The notes under the pieces: generated by a model | Databases searched by the model: none | What the model was told of the DNA's origin: nothing | The model's input: the letters and a program-made list of their open reading frames with translations, nothing else | Shown here: positions 1 through 8,012 of the stretch, one piece after another | How the letters are laid out: the number at the start of each line of letters is the position of its first letter | How positions within the stretch are numbered: the first letter of the stretch is position 1 | IMG/VR virus record: IMGVR_UViG_3300049734_000105 | Location: 1 to 41,377 of that record | Strand: one strand, 5' to 3' | From: a virus | DNA length: 41,377 nt | Position numbers and translations under genes: made by a program

Positions 1-866
1 AACGCCTTCATGAATGCGGCGATCCGGTTGTCAGAGCCGAGTGCCTGGGTCTGGATGCCCGACACGTCGAGGATGCCCGACAGGTTTGGCGCGGTGCCGT
101 CACCAATCAGGATTTGACGGTCGAGCCGCTGGCGGAGGCCGAACGAGAGCCGCTGTTCAAGCAAGCTCTGAACTTGGGCCTCGTCCTCCAACTGTTCATC
201 GGTCACCGGAATGCTGTCGGTGATCTTCTGGACCGGGGACGACTTCTGGGTCCACACGAACTCGGACTCAGCGTATGCCGCACCTTCGGCCTTTTCCGCT
301 GAGCTGTGCGTCCGGGTCGTCTCTTCCATGTACACGAACGACGGTTGCGAAATCGGGAACGACGGGATGAGGTCGGTTACCTGAATCGGACGGGTAGCCG
401 CTTCGACCAGCAGACCCGACCGCACGCTCTCCGGGGCGAAACCGGCCGAGGTCTGGAACAGCACCTTGACGCCGATGTCATTCAGTTCCCACGGGATGTC
501 GGTGCGGGTGTTGCGGGACGCCTTGAACTCCTTGGACGCCGCGTAGAGCGCGCCCCACGACTTGGTGGCCGGGGCCACGGGGTGACCGGCTTCGTCTACC
601 GGCCGGTCCATCTTCGCCTGACGATCTTCGGCCGCGCTCCGAAGGGCCTTCATCTCCGACCGTTCCAAGTCGGAGCCCAGCGCCTCGCACTCCCGGTTCA
701 GCGCCCGGACCTTGTTGGTGGCGTCGGTCGCGTCGGTCGCGCCCAGCTTGTCTAGCACGGCCTTCTTGGAGAAATCCATCTCCTTGCCGGCCGCCTCGAA
801 AACCTCAAGGACGAGTTTCTGTTTTGCGGAGAGGATTTCCCGCTGTTCTACCAGGTGCTCAGACAT
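1..866 (-). CDS. Major capsid protein, HK97 fold (3' end cut by window edge)
   Basis: The gene starts at ATG 866 and runs off the left edge, so the C-terminal part is missing; about 288 codons are visible. Residues 1 to about 115 are charged and helical (SEHLVEQREILSAKQK, then ALNRECEALGSDLERSE), which matches the N-terminal delta scaffold domain that the prohead protease normally removes. The following region has typical capsid-shell phrases such as FPISQPSFVYMEETTR, AAYAESEFVWTQ and ITDSIPVTDEQLED. The SD-like GAGG lies upstream. It follows portal and protease in the usual order and is separated from them by a terminator at 905-965. The family call is strong; the exact cleavage site is not determined. 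Confidence 0.93.
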   Translation of the reverse strand, partial: MSEHLVEQREILSAKQKLVLEVFEAAGKEMDFSKKAVLDKLGATDATDATNKVRALNRECEALGSDLERSEMKALRSAAEDRQAKMDRPVDEAGHPVAPATKSWGALYAASKEFKASRNTRTDIPWELNDIGVKVLFQTSAGFAPESVRSGLLVEAATRPIQVTDLIPSFPISQPSFVYMEETTRTHSSAEKAEGAAYAESEFVWTQKSSPVQKITDSIPVTDEQLEDEAQVQSLLEQRLSFGLRQRLDRQILIGDGTAPNLSGILDVSGIQTQALGSDNRIAAFMKA

Positions 867-904
867 CGAACCGTTGCCTCCGTGTGTGTGGCTGGAGGCA
901 GGTC

Positions 905-965
905 CGACCGAAAGAAAAAGAGAGACGGCCACTCCAGCGCAAAGTGTGCGCGTGAAATGGCCGTC
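905..965 (-). terminator. Rho-independent-type terminator upstream of the capsid gene
   Basis: On the minus strand the arms GACGGCCA (965-958) and TGGCCGTC (931-924) pair perfectly. They enclose a second small stem GCGC/GCGC (951-948 with 940-937). The hairpin is followed by a T-rich tract (924-909, TCTCTCTTTTTCTTTC). It sits in the 156-bp gap between the zinc-ribbon gene and the capsid gene. It therefore lies in the middle of the head operon rather than at its end, and could reduce or modulate transcription entering the capsid gene. Confidence 0.75.
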
Positions 966-1022
966 GGATGGCCGTGTCGGATTATCCTTCGATAGTTAAG
1001 CTAACTAACTACTTGTTGAGCG

Positions 1023-1250
1023 TCAAGCAACCTTCTTGGATTTCACTTCGATCATGGACCGGGACACCTCGTCCCGGGTGTAGGGCCGAAACACGTTGAC
1101 CCACCCGCACCCCTTGCAGCGCCACGAGTCCCGAGGTTCCGGCAATACCTCACGGTCCCGTGGGGTTTCAAACGACCCCCGATGTTTCAATGGCTCCCTG
1201 GACTCCCCCAGCCACGAAGAGCAGTGGTGGCACCGTAGCTCGAAACTCAC
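1023..1250 (-). CDS. Small zinc-ribbon protein between protease and capsid genes
   Basis: This 75-aa protein starts at GTG 1250, overlapping the protease stop as GTGA. It carries two CxxC knuckles, CHHC near the N-terminus and CKGC near residue 46, spaced as in a rubredoxin-like zinc ribbon. No catalytic motif is visible. A zinc-ribbon gene is not a standard member of the portal-protease-capsid block. It might bind DNA or assist head assembly, but this is inference from position only. The terminator at 905-965 lies immediately downstream. Confidence 0.7.
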   Translation of the reverse strand: MSFELRCHHCSSWLGESREPLKHRGSFETPRDREVLPEPRDSWRCKGCGWVNVFRPYTRDEVSRSMIEVKSKKVA

Positions 1251-1924
1251 ACCAGCCCCAGCCGCTTGCGGGTGCGCTGGAACCGTTCAAACTCCTCCCG
1301 GGCCAGCTCCCGCAACGCGGCAGCCTTGGCTTCGGCGTCTCGGACTTCCGCCTCTGTCGCGGCAACCTCTTCGGGTGATGGGCCAACGGGGGCCAGCACG
1401 ATCAGGGCGTTCGTTGCCGGGTCGGTCGTCAGCGTCTCCGTGGCCGACTTCATGACCAGGGTTGCAGTCATTTGGTTGGCTCCCTCAAACACGGGCGACA
1501 CCTCAATCAAGTCTAGGCCGGCGATCAACCGCTTGGCCCCCAGCGCCTTCCACTCGTCCGTCATCTCGGCCGTCTGGACGCCCCGGAACCCGATGGACCA
1601 CTCGCCATGTTCGCCCATTTCCTTGGTCGTCTCAAATGCGTCCCGGCCACGGGTGGTCCCCATAAAGAAGCGGCCGTCCACAATGGCCTGGTTGTTCTCC
1701 ACCCGAATGACGCCCTTACCCGCTGGGGGTTGGCCGGCCAGTACGGAGTCATGCCGGTAGGCCGACAACTTGACCACGGTTCCCGATTTGATGGCCCCGG
1801 GGAGAATCACGTCCCCCTCACGGTCAACGATGTTCATGGTGTTGACCACCGCCGTGACTTCCCCCTTGACCGCGTCCTTCACCTCAAACGGGCCGAAGGA
1901 TTTGGTTTCCAGTGTCTCAGCCAT
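1247..1924 (-). CDS. Prohead (capsid maturation) protease, HK97 type
   Basis: A serine protease of the U35/S78 herpesvirus-assemblin-like family that cleaves the scaffold part of the capsid protein during prohead maturation. Visible signatures are VNTMNIVDREGDVILPGAI, the histidine in YRHDSVLAG, the serine in EWSIGFRG and the IEVSPVFEGAN segment that closes the active site. ATG 1924 (AETLETKSFG) is preferred because GGGAGG lies 7 bases upstream; an in-frame ATG at 1951 would overlap the portal gene further. From ATG 1924 it overlaps the portal stop by 8 bp. The length of about 225 aa is normal for the family. The C-terminus is an alanine/glutamate-rich helix. Confidence 0.92.
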   Translation of the reverse strand: MAETLETKSFGPFEVKDAVKGEVTAVVNTMNIVDREGDVILPGAIKSGTVVKLSAYRHDSVLAGQPPAGKGVIRVENNQAIVDGRFFMGTTRGRDAFETTKEMGEHGEWSIGFRGVQTAEMTDEWKALGAKRLIAGLDLIEVSPVFEGANQMTATLVMKSATETLTTDPATNALIVLAPVGPSPEEVAATEAEVRDAEAKAAALRELAREEFERFQRTRKRLGLV

Positions 1925-3248
1925 TGCCATTCCTCCCGTTGCCGTTGCCATTCGCCATCACCCGGTCCCGGATGGCGGCTAAGTCCTGGTCCACCGCTGG
2001 AGCGGCGGCCGGCTCCTCCGGTTCGTCCGGTGCTGGAGCTGGACCCAAGTACACCTGACGGCTGGGGTCCACCTCGAGGCCGAGCATCGCTTGTGCCCGG
2101 TCCACCCGTAACACGCCTTCCTTGACCAGCAGCGCAATGCGTTCGGCCTTCTCTTTTTCCTCTTCCTGGGAAGCCGAGAAATCCGAGGTATCAAACCGCA
2201 CCCGATACCGCTTAAGCTGGGTGACGAAATCGGGGAGGAGTTGCATTCCTAACTGTTTGGCCATGTCGCTTTGCATCGGCCTGATACAGCTATTCCACGC
2301 CTCTTTTCGCAGTTCCCGCATGGTTGCGCCAACCTTGGTCTGCTGGAGGCCGGAGCCGAACCCAACGACGGCGGCCGGTACGCCCAGTGCCGCACACACC
2401 CGCTCCTCTGCGATGTCCCGCAGATTGCCCAACATCAAGTTGTTGGGGTCATACCCGAACTGCTGAACGTCGGTGGGAACCCCGAACGCCAGCCATTCGC
2501 CCCGGCGTGACCCGGTGAAAGACTTCATGTGTTCCTTGACCCGGTCCACCTCTTGCTTATTCATCCGGCTATCGGCCGACTTGGGCGACACAATCCCACC
2601 AGGGACACCCATGTTGCCGAGGATGGCGGCCGAGAACGATGACGCCTCTTCGTCGGTGAATACCTCCCGCAACAACGGCTTCAGGGCCGACATACCCTTC
2701 CGGGGGTTGCACGGATCGAGGCCGGCCCGGAAGTGGACCACGTTTTCCACCTTGAGGTTGACCGGTGGCTTACCGTTCTCCGGGCGATATTCGTAGTGGG
2801 AGATGAACGCCGAACCGTCGTCGGGCCACTTGGGGTCAACAAGGAAGTGGGGTAGATACCAGTAGCCCAACACCTTACCGAACGAGTTGCGTACCTTCTG
2901 CCAGTAAGCATTCCCGTCAAAGCAGAACGACAGCACAGACGCCTTCCATAACAGGGAATCCCCGTAGTACGGATTAGGCCGCATGAGTGTGGCGGTCAGG
3001 GCGTTTTCTTCGTCCTCTTCCCACACGTCGCCCCGTCTCCGCTGCACAATGGCTTCGGCCTCGGTGAAGTTCCGGAGTATCCAGTTCACCGGGGACATAA
3101 CCACGTTGGCGTCCAGCGCATCGTCGGGCGACTTGGTGTACAGTCGCACGTACCCGTTCTGGTTCTGGGGGATAAACCCGTCATCTGTGATGACGGTAAA
3201 CCCCTTGGTCTGCACCTTTGGCGGTGACAGTCTATCGAGCCAACCCAT
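1917..3248 (-). CDS. Portal protein (HK97 family)
   Basis: A dodecameric head vertex protein through which DNA is packaged. The start at ATG 3248 has GGAGGGG just upstream and overlaps the preceding stop as TAATG. The sequence shows the family pattern: VNWILRNFTEAEAIVQRR near the N-terminus, GNAYWQKVRNSFGKVLGYWYL, HFRAGLDPCNPRKGMSALKPL, then the clip/stem region VCAALGVPAAVVGFGSGLQQT. The C-terminus is proline/alanine-rich and ends in an asparagine-glycine repeat (NGNGNGRNGNG). The length of 443 aa is typical. It lies directly between terminase and protease. Confidence 0.93.
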   Translation of the reverse strand: MGWLDRLSPPKVQTKGFTVITDDGFIPQNQNGYVRLYTKSPDDALDANVVMSPVNWILRNFTEAEAIVQRRRGDVWEEDEENALTATLMRPNPYYGDSLLWKASVLSFCFDGNAYWQKVRNSFGKVLGYWYLPHFLVDPKWPDDGSAFISHYEYRPENGKPPVNLKVENVVHFRAGLDPCNPRKGMSALKPLLREVFTDEEASSFSAAILGNMGVPGGIVSPKSADSRMNKQEVDRVKEHMKSFTGSRRGEWLAFGVPTDVQQFGYDPNNLMLGNLRDIAEERVCAALGVPAAVVGFGSGLQQTKVGATMRELRKEAWNSCIRPMQSDMAKQLGMQLLPDFVTQLKRYRVRFDTSDFSASQEEEKEKAERIALLVKEGVLRVDRAQAMLGLEVDPSRQVYLGPAPAPDEPEEPAAAPAVDQDLAAIRDRVMANGNGNGRNGNG

Positions 3249-3403
3249 TAACCCCTCCGCATCCCGAGATAGAGCAGCACCAGCCCTAACGCGATCTTGC
3301 CGGCCGGTGGATAGACGCCCCATGCGCCCCACGCCACCAGGATTCCCCCCCCGTAGACGTGCGCGTCCCGGAAGTCGGGCCACCAGTGCCTTAGAGAAGC
3401 CAT
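3248..3403 (-). CDS. 51-aa membrane protein between terminase and portal
   Basis: A short reading frame from ATG 3403 to a TAA that overlaps the portal ATG as TAATG. Its start overlaps the end of the large terminase gene by 13 bp. The product begins MASLRHWWPDFRDAHVYGGG, followed by two hydrophobic stretches (ILVAWGAWGVY and IALGLVLLYLGM) and a basic tail. This suggests a hairpin or single membrane span. It is coupled to both neighbours, which favours a real gene. No family is recognised; small membrane proteins at this position occur in other siphoviruses but their role is unknown to me. Confidence 0.6.
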   Translation of the reverse strand: MASLRHWWPDFRDAHVYGGGILVAWGAWGVYPPAGKIALGLVLLYLGMRRG

Positions 3404-5079
3404 GACGCCTCCTCCGGAATCAGTATGGCCCGGCTCATGGCGTTAATGAGCGCCGACGCCGGGTCAATCTTGTTTTCTGGCCGTTCCTTGCGGGGGAAAA
3501 TGTTGTCGTTCGCATCTTCCTTGACTGTTACGTTGGACATCGCCCACGCCAACACCGGGTCACCGTTGTGGTGGAACTGGCCCGACTTGACCAACGCCTC
3601 CAGGGACTTCATGGGGTCGGACAGGTTCTTGACGTTCTGCTGTAGCTCAATCGCGGTGATGCCTTCGCGGGTGAGTTCCTGAATCATCTCTTGAGACGCC
3701 CACGGATCAAACGCGGCCTGTTCGATACCGTGCGCCCGGGCGTCCTCTAACAAGTCGTCCCGGATGCGGCTGTAGTCCGTCATATCGCCATCGGTCACGG
3801 TCAACCACCCATCGTGCGCCCACGGGAGGTAGCGGGTGTTTCTGGGGTCGTTGACGGTGGACTCCGGGAGATAGTGGCGGCCGAAGGCGTAGTAATGCGG
3901 TACGTCGTCAACCATCTGTCGGAATACCCGGACGATGGACGCAATGTCCAACTTGCTGGCCAAGTCGCCGCCCGCGAAGCACGGACAGTCCGCAAACCGT
4001 TCGGGTCTCAGTGAGCGGTCGGCTTGCCGGTGCCACCATTCCATATTCATCCAGGCCGCCCGGGCGGTGACCCAGACGTTAAGGTGCTTGGTCTTGAATA
4101 CGTTCTGGTGGCGGGAGCTGGCAACGGCTTCGGCTTGTTTCTCTTTCAGGAAGGATTCGGAGACGGATACCCCGTAATTCGGGTTGGCCTTCCGCAACGA
4201 TTCCTCGGCCGCCCAATCGTCCCCTTCGTCTATGGACCATATCACCCCGAACAACCGGTCGTCGGGGTTGGTCCCGTCCAGCATCTTTTGTACGTCCTCG
4301 TGCATCGCATAACACGGCCCGGAGATGTCGGACCCGGCCGTGGTGATGACCAGCACCAGCGGTTGACGCCGTGCCCCCATACCGGTCACCATCGTGTCAT
4401 AGAGCCGGGCGTCGGGGTGTTCGTGGTATTCGTCAACGATTGCGAGGGATGGGCTTGCCCCGTCTCCGGGGTTCCCGATCAGCACTTCAAACCGGTCCCC
4501 GGTATCCAGCCGCACCAGGTTGGAAGCGTTGACCGTGATTCCGAAGTGAGACAGGAACTCCGGGGACCGTTGCGCCATCAGCTTGGCCGGCCGGAACACT
4601 TCCCACGCTTGTTTTTCGGTGGTGGCCCCACTGTAGACTTCCGCTCCGGGTTCCCCTTCGGTCAAGGCGTCCAACCCCTCCACCGCACCCAGCACAGACT
4701 TGCCGTTTTTCCGGGGAACTTCCACGTAAGCTTTCCGAAACCGGCGAAAGCCGGTGTCTTTCTCCCGGAACCCGTGGATATTCGCCCGAACAAAGCATTG
4801 CCACGGCTCAAGGTGAATTTTCACCTTTTCCGGGGCCCTGGGGTCAGGGATGGCCCAATGACCTTTGACGTGAGGGAACAGCTCCGCGAACTTGCACGCC
4901 CGTTCCGCCTTCTCGGGTACGAAATGGTAGGGCCAGTCGGTGCGGTCGGTGTCGGAGAGGAAACGTTGGCAGGCTAACCGGGTCCAGCGACATGCGGGGA
5001 TACTTCCGGAGACGACAGAACGGGCGTACTCCAACGCCGTGTCTACGTGAGGCGTCGAACTCTTACCCAAGGGCCTCAA
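3391..5079 (-). CDS. terL: Terminase large subunit
   Basis: The ATPase-nuclease motor that cuts and packages DNA. Walker A is the divergent VPRKNGKS at residues 121-128, Walker B is LAIVDEYHE at 212-220 with D216/E217, and ITTAGS follows as the coupling motif. The nuclease half shows GGDLASKLDIAS (D372, D378), AAFDPWAS (D458) and a C-terminal NKIDPASALINAM. The length of 562 aa is normal for this HK97-like type. The start shown is TTG 5079, overlapping the small subunit gene; a second in-frame TTG at 5070 is also possible, so the N-terminus is uncertain by a few residues. Confidence 0.95.
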   Translation of the reverse strand: MRPLGKSSTPHVDTALEYARSVVSGSIPACRWTRLACQRFLSDTDRTDWPYHFVPEKAERACKFAELFPHVKGHWAIPDPRAPEKVKIHLEPWQCFVRANIHGFREKDTGFRRFRKAYVEVPRKNGKSVLGAVEGLDALTEGEPGAEVYSGATTEKQAWEVFRPAKLMAQRSPEFLSHFGITVNASNLVRLDTGDRFEVLIGNPGDGASPSLAIVDEYHEHPDARLYDTMVTGMGARRQPLVLVITTAGSDISGPCYAMHEDVQKMLDGTNPDDRLFGVIWSIDEGDDWAAEESLRKANPNYGVSVSESFLKEKQAEAVASSRHQNVFKTKHLNVWVTARAAWMNMEWWHRQADRSLRPERFADCPCFAGGDLASKLDIASIVRVFRQMVDDVPHYYAFGRHYLPESTVNDPRNTRYLPWAHDGWLTVTDGDMTDYSRIRDDLLEDARAHGIEQAAFDPWASQEMIQELTREGITAIELQQNVKNLSDPMKSLEALVKSGQFHHNGDPVLAWAMSNVTVKEDANDNIFPRKERPENKIDPASALINAMSRAILIPEEASWLL

Positions 5080-5449
5080 ACGGGTTCGCCTGGACCGAGG
5101 CCGGAACCTTCACCCGGGAGCGGTCGGCCGGCGTCATACCGAAGGACTTATACAGTCGGTCCAATCGTGCCCCCTCCGCACCGGATAGTTCCCCGTGCCG
5201 GTTCTCTTTGGCTATCAGCCGGATCATGCTGGTAAAGGCGTAGCGATCACTTTCCAGGGCCACCCCGTCCACTAGCTTGGCCTGGACTTCAACCCAGAGC
5301 TGCTGTAGGGTCGGCTCCAATCCGGCGTCCGGTCCACCCAGCAACGCATTGTTTAGCGGCTCGCCCTCTCTGGCCCGGCCCCGGGCAGGGTTGTGGTCAA
5401 ACGCTCCCACCATTTGGAGTATGCGAGTCGGCTTGCGAGGTCTGGGCAT
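5063..5449 (-). CDS. terS: Terminase small subunit, P27 type
   Basis: This 128-aa protein precedes and overlaps the large terminase gene by 17 bp. It has the arrangement of the phage terminase P27 family: a basic proline-rich start (MPRPRKPTRILQMVGAF), a phrase close to NPARGRAREGEP, a helical middle (LQQLWVEVQAKLVDG, RYAFTSMIRLI) and a C-terminal segment SFGMTPADRSRVKVPA. The small subunit recognises the packaging site and recruits the large subunit. The gene begins the late morphogenesis operon. Confidence 0.88.
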   Translation of the reverse strand: MPRPRKPTRILQMVGAFDHNPARGRAREGEPLNNALLGGPDAGLEPTLQQLWVEVQAKLVDGVALESDRYAFTSMIRLIAKENRHGELSGAEGARLDRLYKSFGMTPADRSRVKVPASVQANPFEALG

Positions 5450-5572
5450 CGGCTACCGAAAAGTTTAGTCCCGGCTAATGAAAATAACACATGCTACCTA
5501 AAGGCGAAACGGGGAAGCACAAAAACGCCTGGTCACGCGGGATTTGGGGGTGCCACCCTGGAAGAAAACCGG
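5450..5572 (-). promoter_or_regulatory. Gap upstream of the terminase genes; possible weak promoter
   Basis: No gene is seen in these 123 bp. The part near the terminase start is distinctly AT-rich. On the minus strand it reads TTCGCC, 16 bases, TATTTT, a poor match to a sigma70 promoter (3 of 6 and 4 of 6). It also contains an AGGCG/CGCCT inverted repeat spanning a T-rich loop. This could be where late transcription starts or where a phage activator works. The evidence is weak. Confidence 0.25.
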
Positions 5573-6286
5573 TCACGCCACCTTGCTTGCTAGCCCACGA
5601 TATGGGCGCACTGGCACATGCGCCAGAACGTCCCCGTGGACCTTGAGCCTAGCGTAGTGAGTCGGGCAAATCCCGTTCGCGTGCCGAGCCATTCTGTCAC
5701 ACCCATTCACCGTACACGTTCTAGTGGGATTCCGCCTATGTGGAGTGCGCGCAGACATGCGTAGGCCGTGCTCTTGGCGGCAGTCGGTAGAGTCGCATAT
5801 CGTCCTAGGTCTATTCCAAGACAGCACTGCGGTGTCGCATATGACGCAGTTGGACTTATATGGTGTTTTCCCCTTGGCCTTCTCGTGCATAGCCGACCCG
5901 CCTAGGTGGGCGATCCTTTGTAGGTGTTTCTTATTGCACAACTCGGAAGCGCACAAATCACCACCGCGACCCCTTTTCCTCCCGAACCACCTGCCGCATT
6001 CCACGCACTGAGTGATATTCTTGCTCTTGGTGGACACTGGTAGGGCTTGCCTGAGGGTCGGCAGCGCATCCGGTGAGAACCATTCGCCCATCAACCGGTG
6101 TTTGTCTAGCATCCTATGGAGATGGCTTTCCAGGTCAAGGATATCGCATGTAGCTAGCACCTCTAGGCCGCTGCCGCACATACATTCAAGGTCCCTAATT
6201 CTCTTGGGTAGATTGGCGGTGATCCCCACCTTGATAAGCCCGCCTGGCTGTTGCAGTACATAGAGCAGCGTCCTTGCTTTACTCAC
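5573..6286 (-). CDS. GIY-YIG/T5orf172-like protein with zinc-finger tail
   Basis: 237 aa from GTG 6286, overlapping the HNH stop as GTGA. Residues 1-80 match the T5orf172 branch of the GIY-YIG nuclease superfamily: LLYVLQQ and IKVGIT in place of GIY and YIG, then the arginine of PKRIRDLE, the glutamate of DLESHLHRML and the family signature GEWFSP. Three or four cysteine/histidine clusters follow (CVECGRWF, CASELC, CVICDTA, CDSTDC, CTVNGCDRM, CPTHY), which probably bind zinc and DNA. The layout resembles a free-standing homing endonuclease. It lies next to two HNH genes just upstream of the terminase genes. Confidence 0.75.
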   Translation of the reverse strand: MSKARTLLYVLQQPGGLIKVGITANLPKRIRDLECMCGSGLEVLATCDILDLESHLHRMLDKHRLMGEWFSPDALPTLRQALPVSTKSKNITQCVECGRWFGRKRGRGGDLCASELCNKKHLQRIAHLGGSAMHEKAKGKTPYKSNCVICDTAVLSWNRPRTICDSTDCRQEHGLRMSARTPHRRNPTRTCTVNGCDRMARHANGICPTHYARLKVHGDVLAHVPVRPYRGLASKVA

Positions 6287-6666
6287 ACAGACTCCTTTGT
6301 TGGGTTTCCGAATCCACCGTGTTCTCGGGCCGTCCTCCTGCTATGGCATGACTTACACCTACCTATCCCGTTGTTGGGGTCTAAGGCTAAGTGGCGGTGT
6401 GTTCTACGGGGTTTGATGTGATCGGCTTCAGTTGATGGGTTGGTCTTACAGTCACAGCAGATAGGATGCTTTCGAAGTACTGTTTTCCTCCACTCCCGGT
6501 GTTCCGGGGTGGTGTAGTAGTGTCTCCCCTTCTTGTCGTCTATGGCTTTCCGTCTAGCGTAGTCCGATCCTATGGACTTGTGGTGGGTGGGACACCTGGT
6601 AGCGGGCCGGCGTACCAGTTCCCTACAACCAGGGTGGGAACAGGGACGGGGTGGGCTAAGTGGCAT
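6283..6666 (-). CDS. HNH endonuclease
   Basis: 127 aa. The N-terminus carries a zinc knuckle (CSHPGCRELV then CPTHH). The C-terminus has the HNH core: CCDCKTNPSTEADHIKP with the DH pair, NNGIGRCKSCHSRRTAREHG with the second cysteine pair and final histidine. HNH proteins next to terminase genes are known to be required for packaging in some HK97-type phages, while others are homing enzymes. Here it is 0.8 kb upstream of the small terminase and flanked by further nuclease genes, so either role is possible. Confidence 0.85.
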   Translation of the reverse strand: MPLSPPRPCSHPGCRELVRRPATRCPTHHKSIGSDYARRKAIDDKKGRHYYTTPEHREWRKTVLRKHPICCDCKTNPSTEADHIKPRRTHRHLALDPNNGIGRCKSCHSRRTAREHGGFGNPTKESV

Positions 6667-7090
6667 CAGTGGAGGAAGTCGTCACGTCTCCCTCCCCCTC
6701 TGGGGTGTCGGCTGGAGCAGGGTATAACCGAGGCAGGTTCCGTATGAGGTCGGCGTAGGCGTCCGAGGCGTATGACGCACCCTTCTTCACAGTGCCGTTA
6801 ATGGTCTCACGCTCGACTTCGTCATAGGCATGAACTCGCAGCTTGGCGCACCGTTCAATGGTCTCTTGCTCTACTTGGGCCGCTATCTCGGGTCGGATGG
6901 CCTCACGGATAGCGGAAACCAGAAGGACAAGGCATTCGTCGCAGTTGTCCGACCAGAACACGGCCAGGCAGTGGTGTCCGACGCCGAGGTCGCCGGTTAT
7001 TGTGTCGTGTCCAAGAGCGAACTCTTTCCAGCACCCCCTCGTCTCTCTCACCCTCTGGAGTAGGGCCGGGTCTACGGTATGGTTAGCCAC
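6656..7090 (-). CDS. Hypothetical protein
   Basis: 144 aa from GTG 7090, overlapping both neighbours by a few bases. The central part is helical (SAIREAIRPEIAAQVEQETIERCAKLR) and the C-terminus is a disordered run rich in proline, glutamate and threonine. Several histidines and cysteines (LGVGHHCLAVFW, NCDECLVLL) could be metal ligands, but no known family is recognised. It sits between two HNH genes and appears co-transcribed with them. Confidence 0.55.
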   Translation of the reverse strand: MANHTVDPALLQRVRETRGCWKEFALGHDTITGDLGVGHHCLAVFWSDNCDECLVLLVSAIREAIRPEIAAQVEQETIERCAKLRVHAYDEVERETINGTVKKGASYASDAYADLIRNLPRLYPAPADTPEGEGDVTTSSTDAT

Positions 7091-7619
7091 GGGACGCCGC
7101 CCGTTTCTTTCTAGCCCATTCCCGCCCCCAGGTGCGCCGGCGTTCGGGGTTTTCTTCTCTCCACTTCCGGACCGACGCCTTGATTGACTCCGAATACTTG
7201 GCGTAATGCTTCTTGCGGTGGAGCCGCATGCACGCCCTACAGGTGCGGCCCTTCTTGCGGGTAATAAGGTTGTCGGGTGTCAGTTCATGACCGCGCTTAC
7301 AGTGGGTTGCCTTGCGGTGGGGCCGGGTCCGCTGGACGATGGAGGCCATGCCACGGCTTACGTTCTCACCATGCGTTACCGGCTCCAGGTGTGCCGGGTT
7401 AACACATGCTCGATTCCGGCAGAGGTGATCTATCTCTAGACCGGACGGAATGGGACCAACCAGCTTCTCATAGATTAGCCGGTGGGCGTACACGTCTCCG
7501 TGCTTCCCGTATCCGGCCTTTGACCGTGTCGTGGTCCACACCCAACAGCCCGTCCCATCATCCTTGGTGAATCGGGTCATGGGGTCCGGCAGCCTAGCGC
7601 CGTTTCTCTTGGCCCTCAT
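7083..7619 (-). CDS. HNH homing endonuclease (HNH_3 type)
   Basis: 178 aa. It opens with CWVWTTTRSKAGYG and has the family core AHRLIYEKLVGPIPSG, followed by LEIDHLCRNRACVNPAHL and EPVTHGENV, the signature of free-standing HNH homing endonucleases. A second cysteine cluster (CKRGHELTPDN, CRACMRLH) precedes a very basic helical tail (ENPERRRTWGREWARKKR) likely to bind DNA. It overlaps the upstream regulator gene as ATGA. Such genes usually move as selfish elements rather than serving the phage. Confidence 0.9.
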   Translation of the reverse strand: MRAKRNGARLPDPMTRFTKDDGTGCWVWTTTRSKAGYGKHGDVYAHRLIYEKLVGPIPSGLEIDHLCRNRACVNPAHLEPVTHGENVSRGMASIVQRTRPHRKATHCKRGHELTPDNLITRKKGRTCRACMRLHRKKHYAKYSESIKASVRKWREENPERRRTWGREWARKKRAASRG

Positions 7620-7846
7620 TCGCTGTCCAGTCTGTAAAAGACCACTTTCTTTCCGTAGCCTACCGATTGGGCCAGCTTGTTGCTGATCGGGGCCTGTTTC
7701 CGTGCTGCACGGCTCACCAGACTGGCCGGAACCTTCGCCCGTTTGGCGAGCTGGTTCACCCCTTCGGCTTCGATGGCTCCCTGGAGAGCGGCCCGTACTT
7801 CCGGCTCACCCTCCACGGGGGCTAGGTTCTTGGGACGTCGGGTCAC
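7616..7846 (-). CDS. Small helix-turn-helix (Cro-like) regulator
   Basis: 76 aa when started at GTG 7846, which overlaps the upstream stop as GTGA; a longer form beginning at TTG 7903 would bury the upstream gene. The sequence reads EVRAALQGAIEAEG, then NQLAKRAKVPASLVSRAAR as a helix-turn-helix, ending in a short beta strand VVFYRL. It is the second gene after the promoter at 8037-8064 and may autoregulate it or control the downstream nuclease and terminase genes. The target is unknown. Confidence 0.6.
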   Translation of the reverse strand: MTRRPKNLAPVEGEPEVRAALQGAIEAEGVNQLAKRAKVPASLVSRAARKQAPISNKLAQSVGYGKKVVFYRLDSE

Positions 7847-7995
7847 TTGCTTTGCACCTTCGGATACTGCCGCACCTCGCCGGTTCCCTTGCAGCACTCG
7901 CAACCCTTTACGGTCTTGTCGGTGTAGAACACGCGGCCCGTCCCATCGCAGTAACCACAGGTCCGAACCGTTCCCACAATCGCCGCGTTGTTCAT
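7843..7995 (-). CDS. 50-aa DnaJ-type CxxCxGxG zinc-knuckle protein
   Basis: Starts at ATG 7995 with AGAGGGGG upstream and ends with a stop overlapping the next GTG. It carries two repeats, CGYCDGTG and CECCKGTG, spaced as one zinc site of the DnaJ cysteine-rich domain. Phages and bacteria carry many such tiny knuckle proteins, thought to bind zinc and possibly nucleic acid or protein partners. It is the first gene after a clear promoter. Confidence 0.75.
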   Translation of the reverse strand: MNNAAIVGTVRTCGYCDGTGRVFYTDKTVKGCECCKGTGEVRQYPKVQSK

Positions 7996-8012
7996 TCTGT
8001 TTCCCCCTCTAG

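Noticed and set aside
4024-4977. Long plus-strand open frame (317 codons) opposite the large terminase
   Set aside because: It lies entirely antisense to the terminase gene, whose motifs are clear. Its product has no domain-like pattern and no SD. It is an artefact of GC-rich third positions.
5450-5572. Strong late promoter before the terminase genes
   Set aside because: Only a weak TTCGCC-16-TATTTT match is present; it is retained as a low-confidence regulatory region, not as a promoter call.
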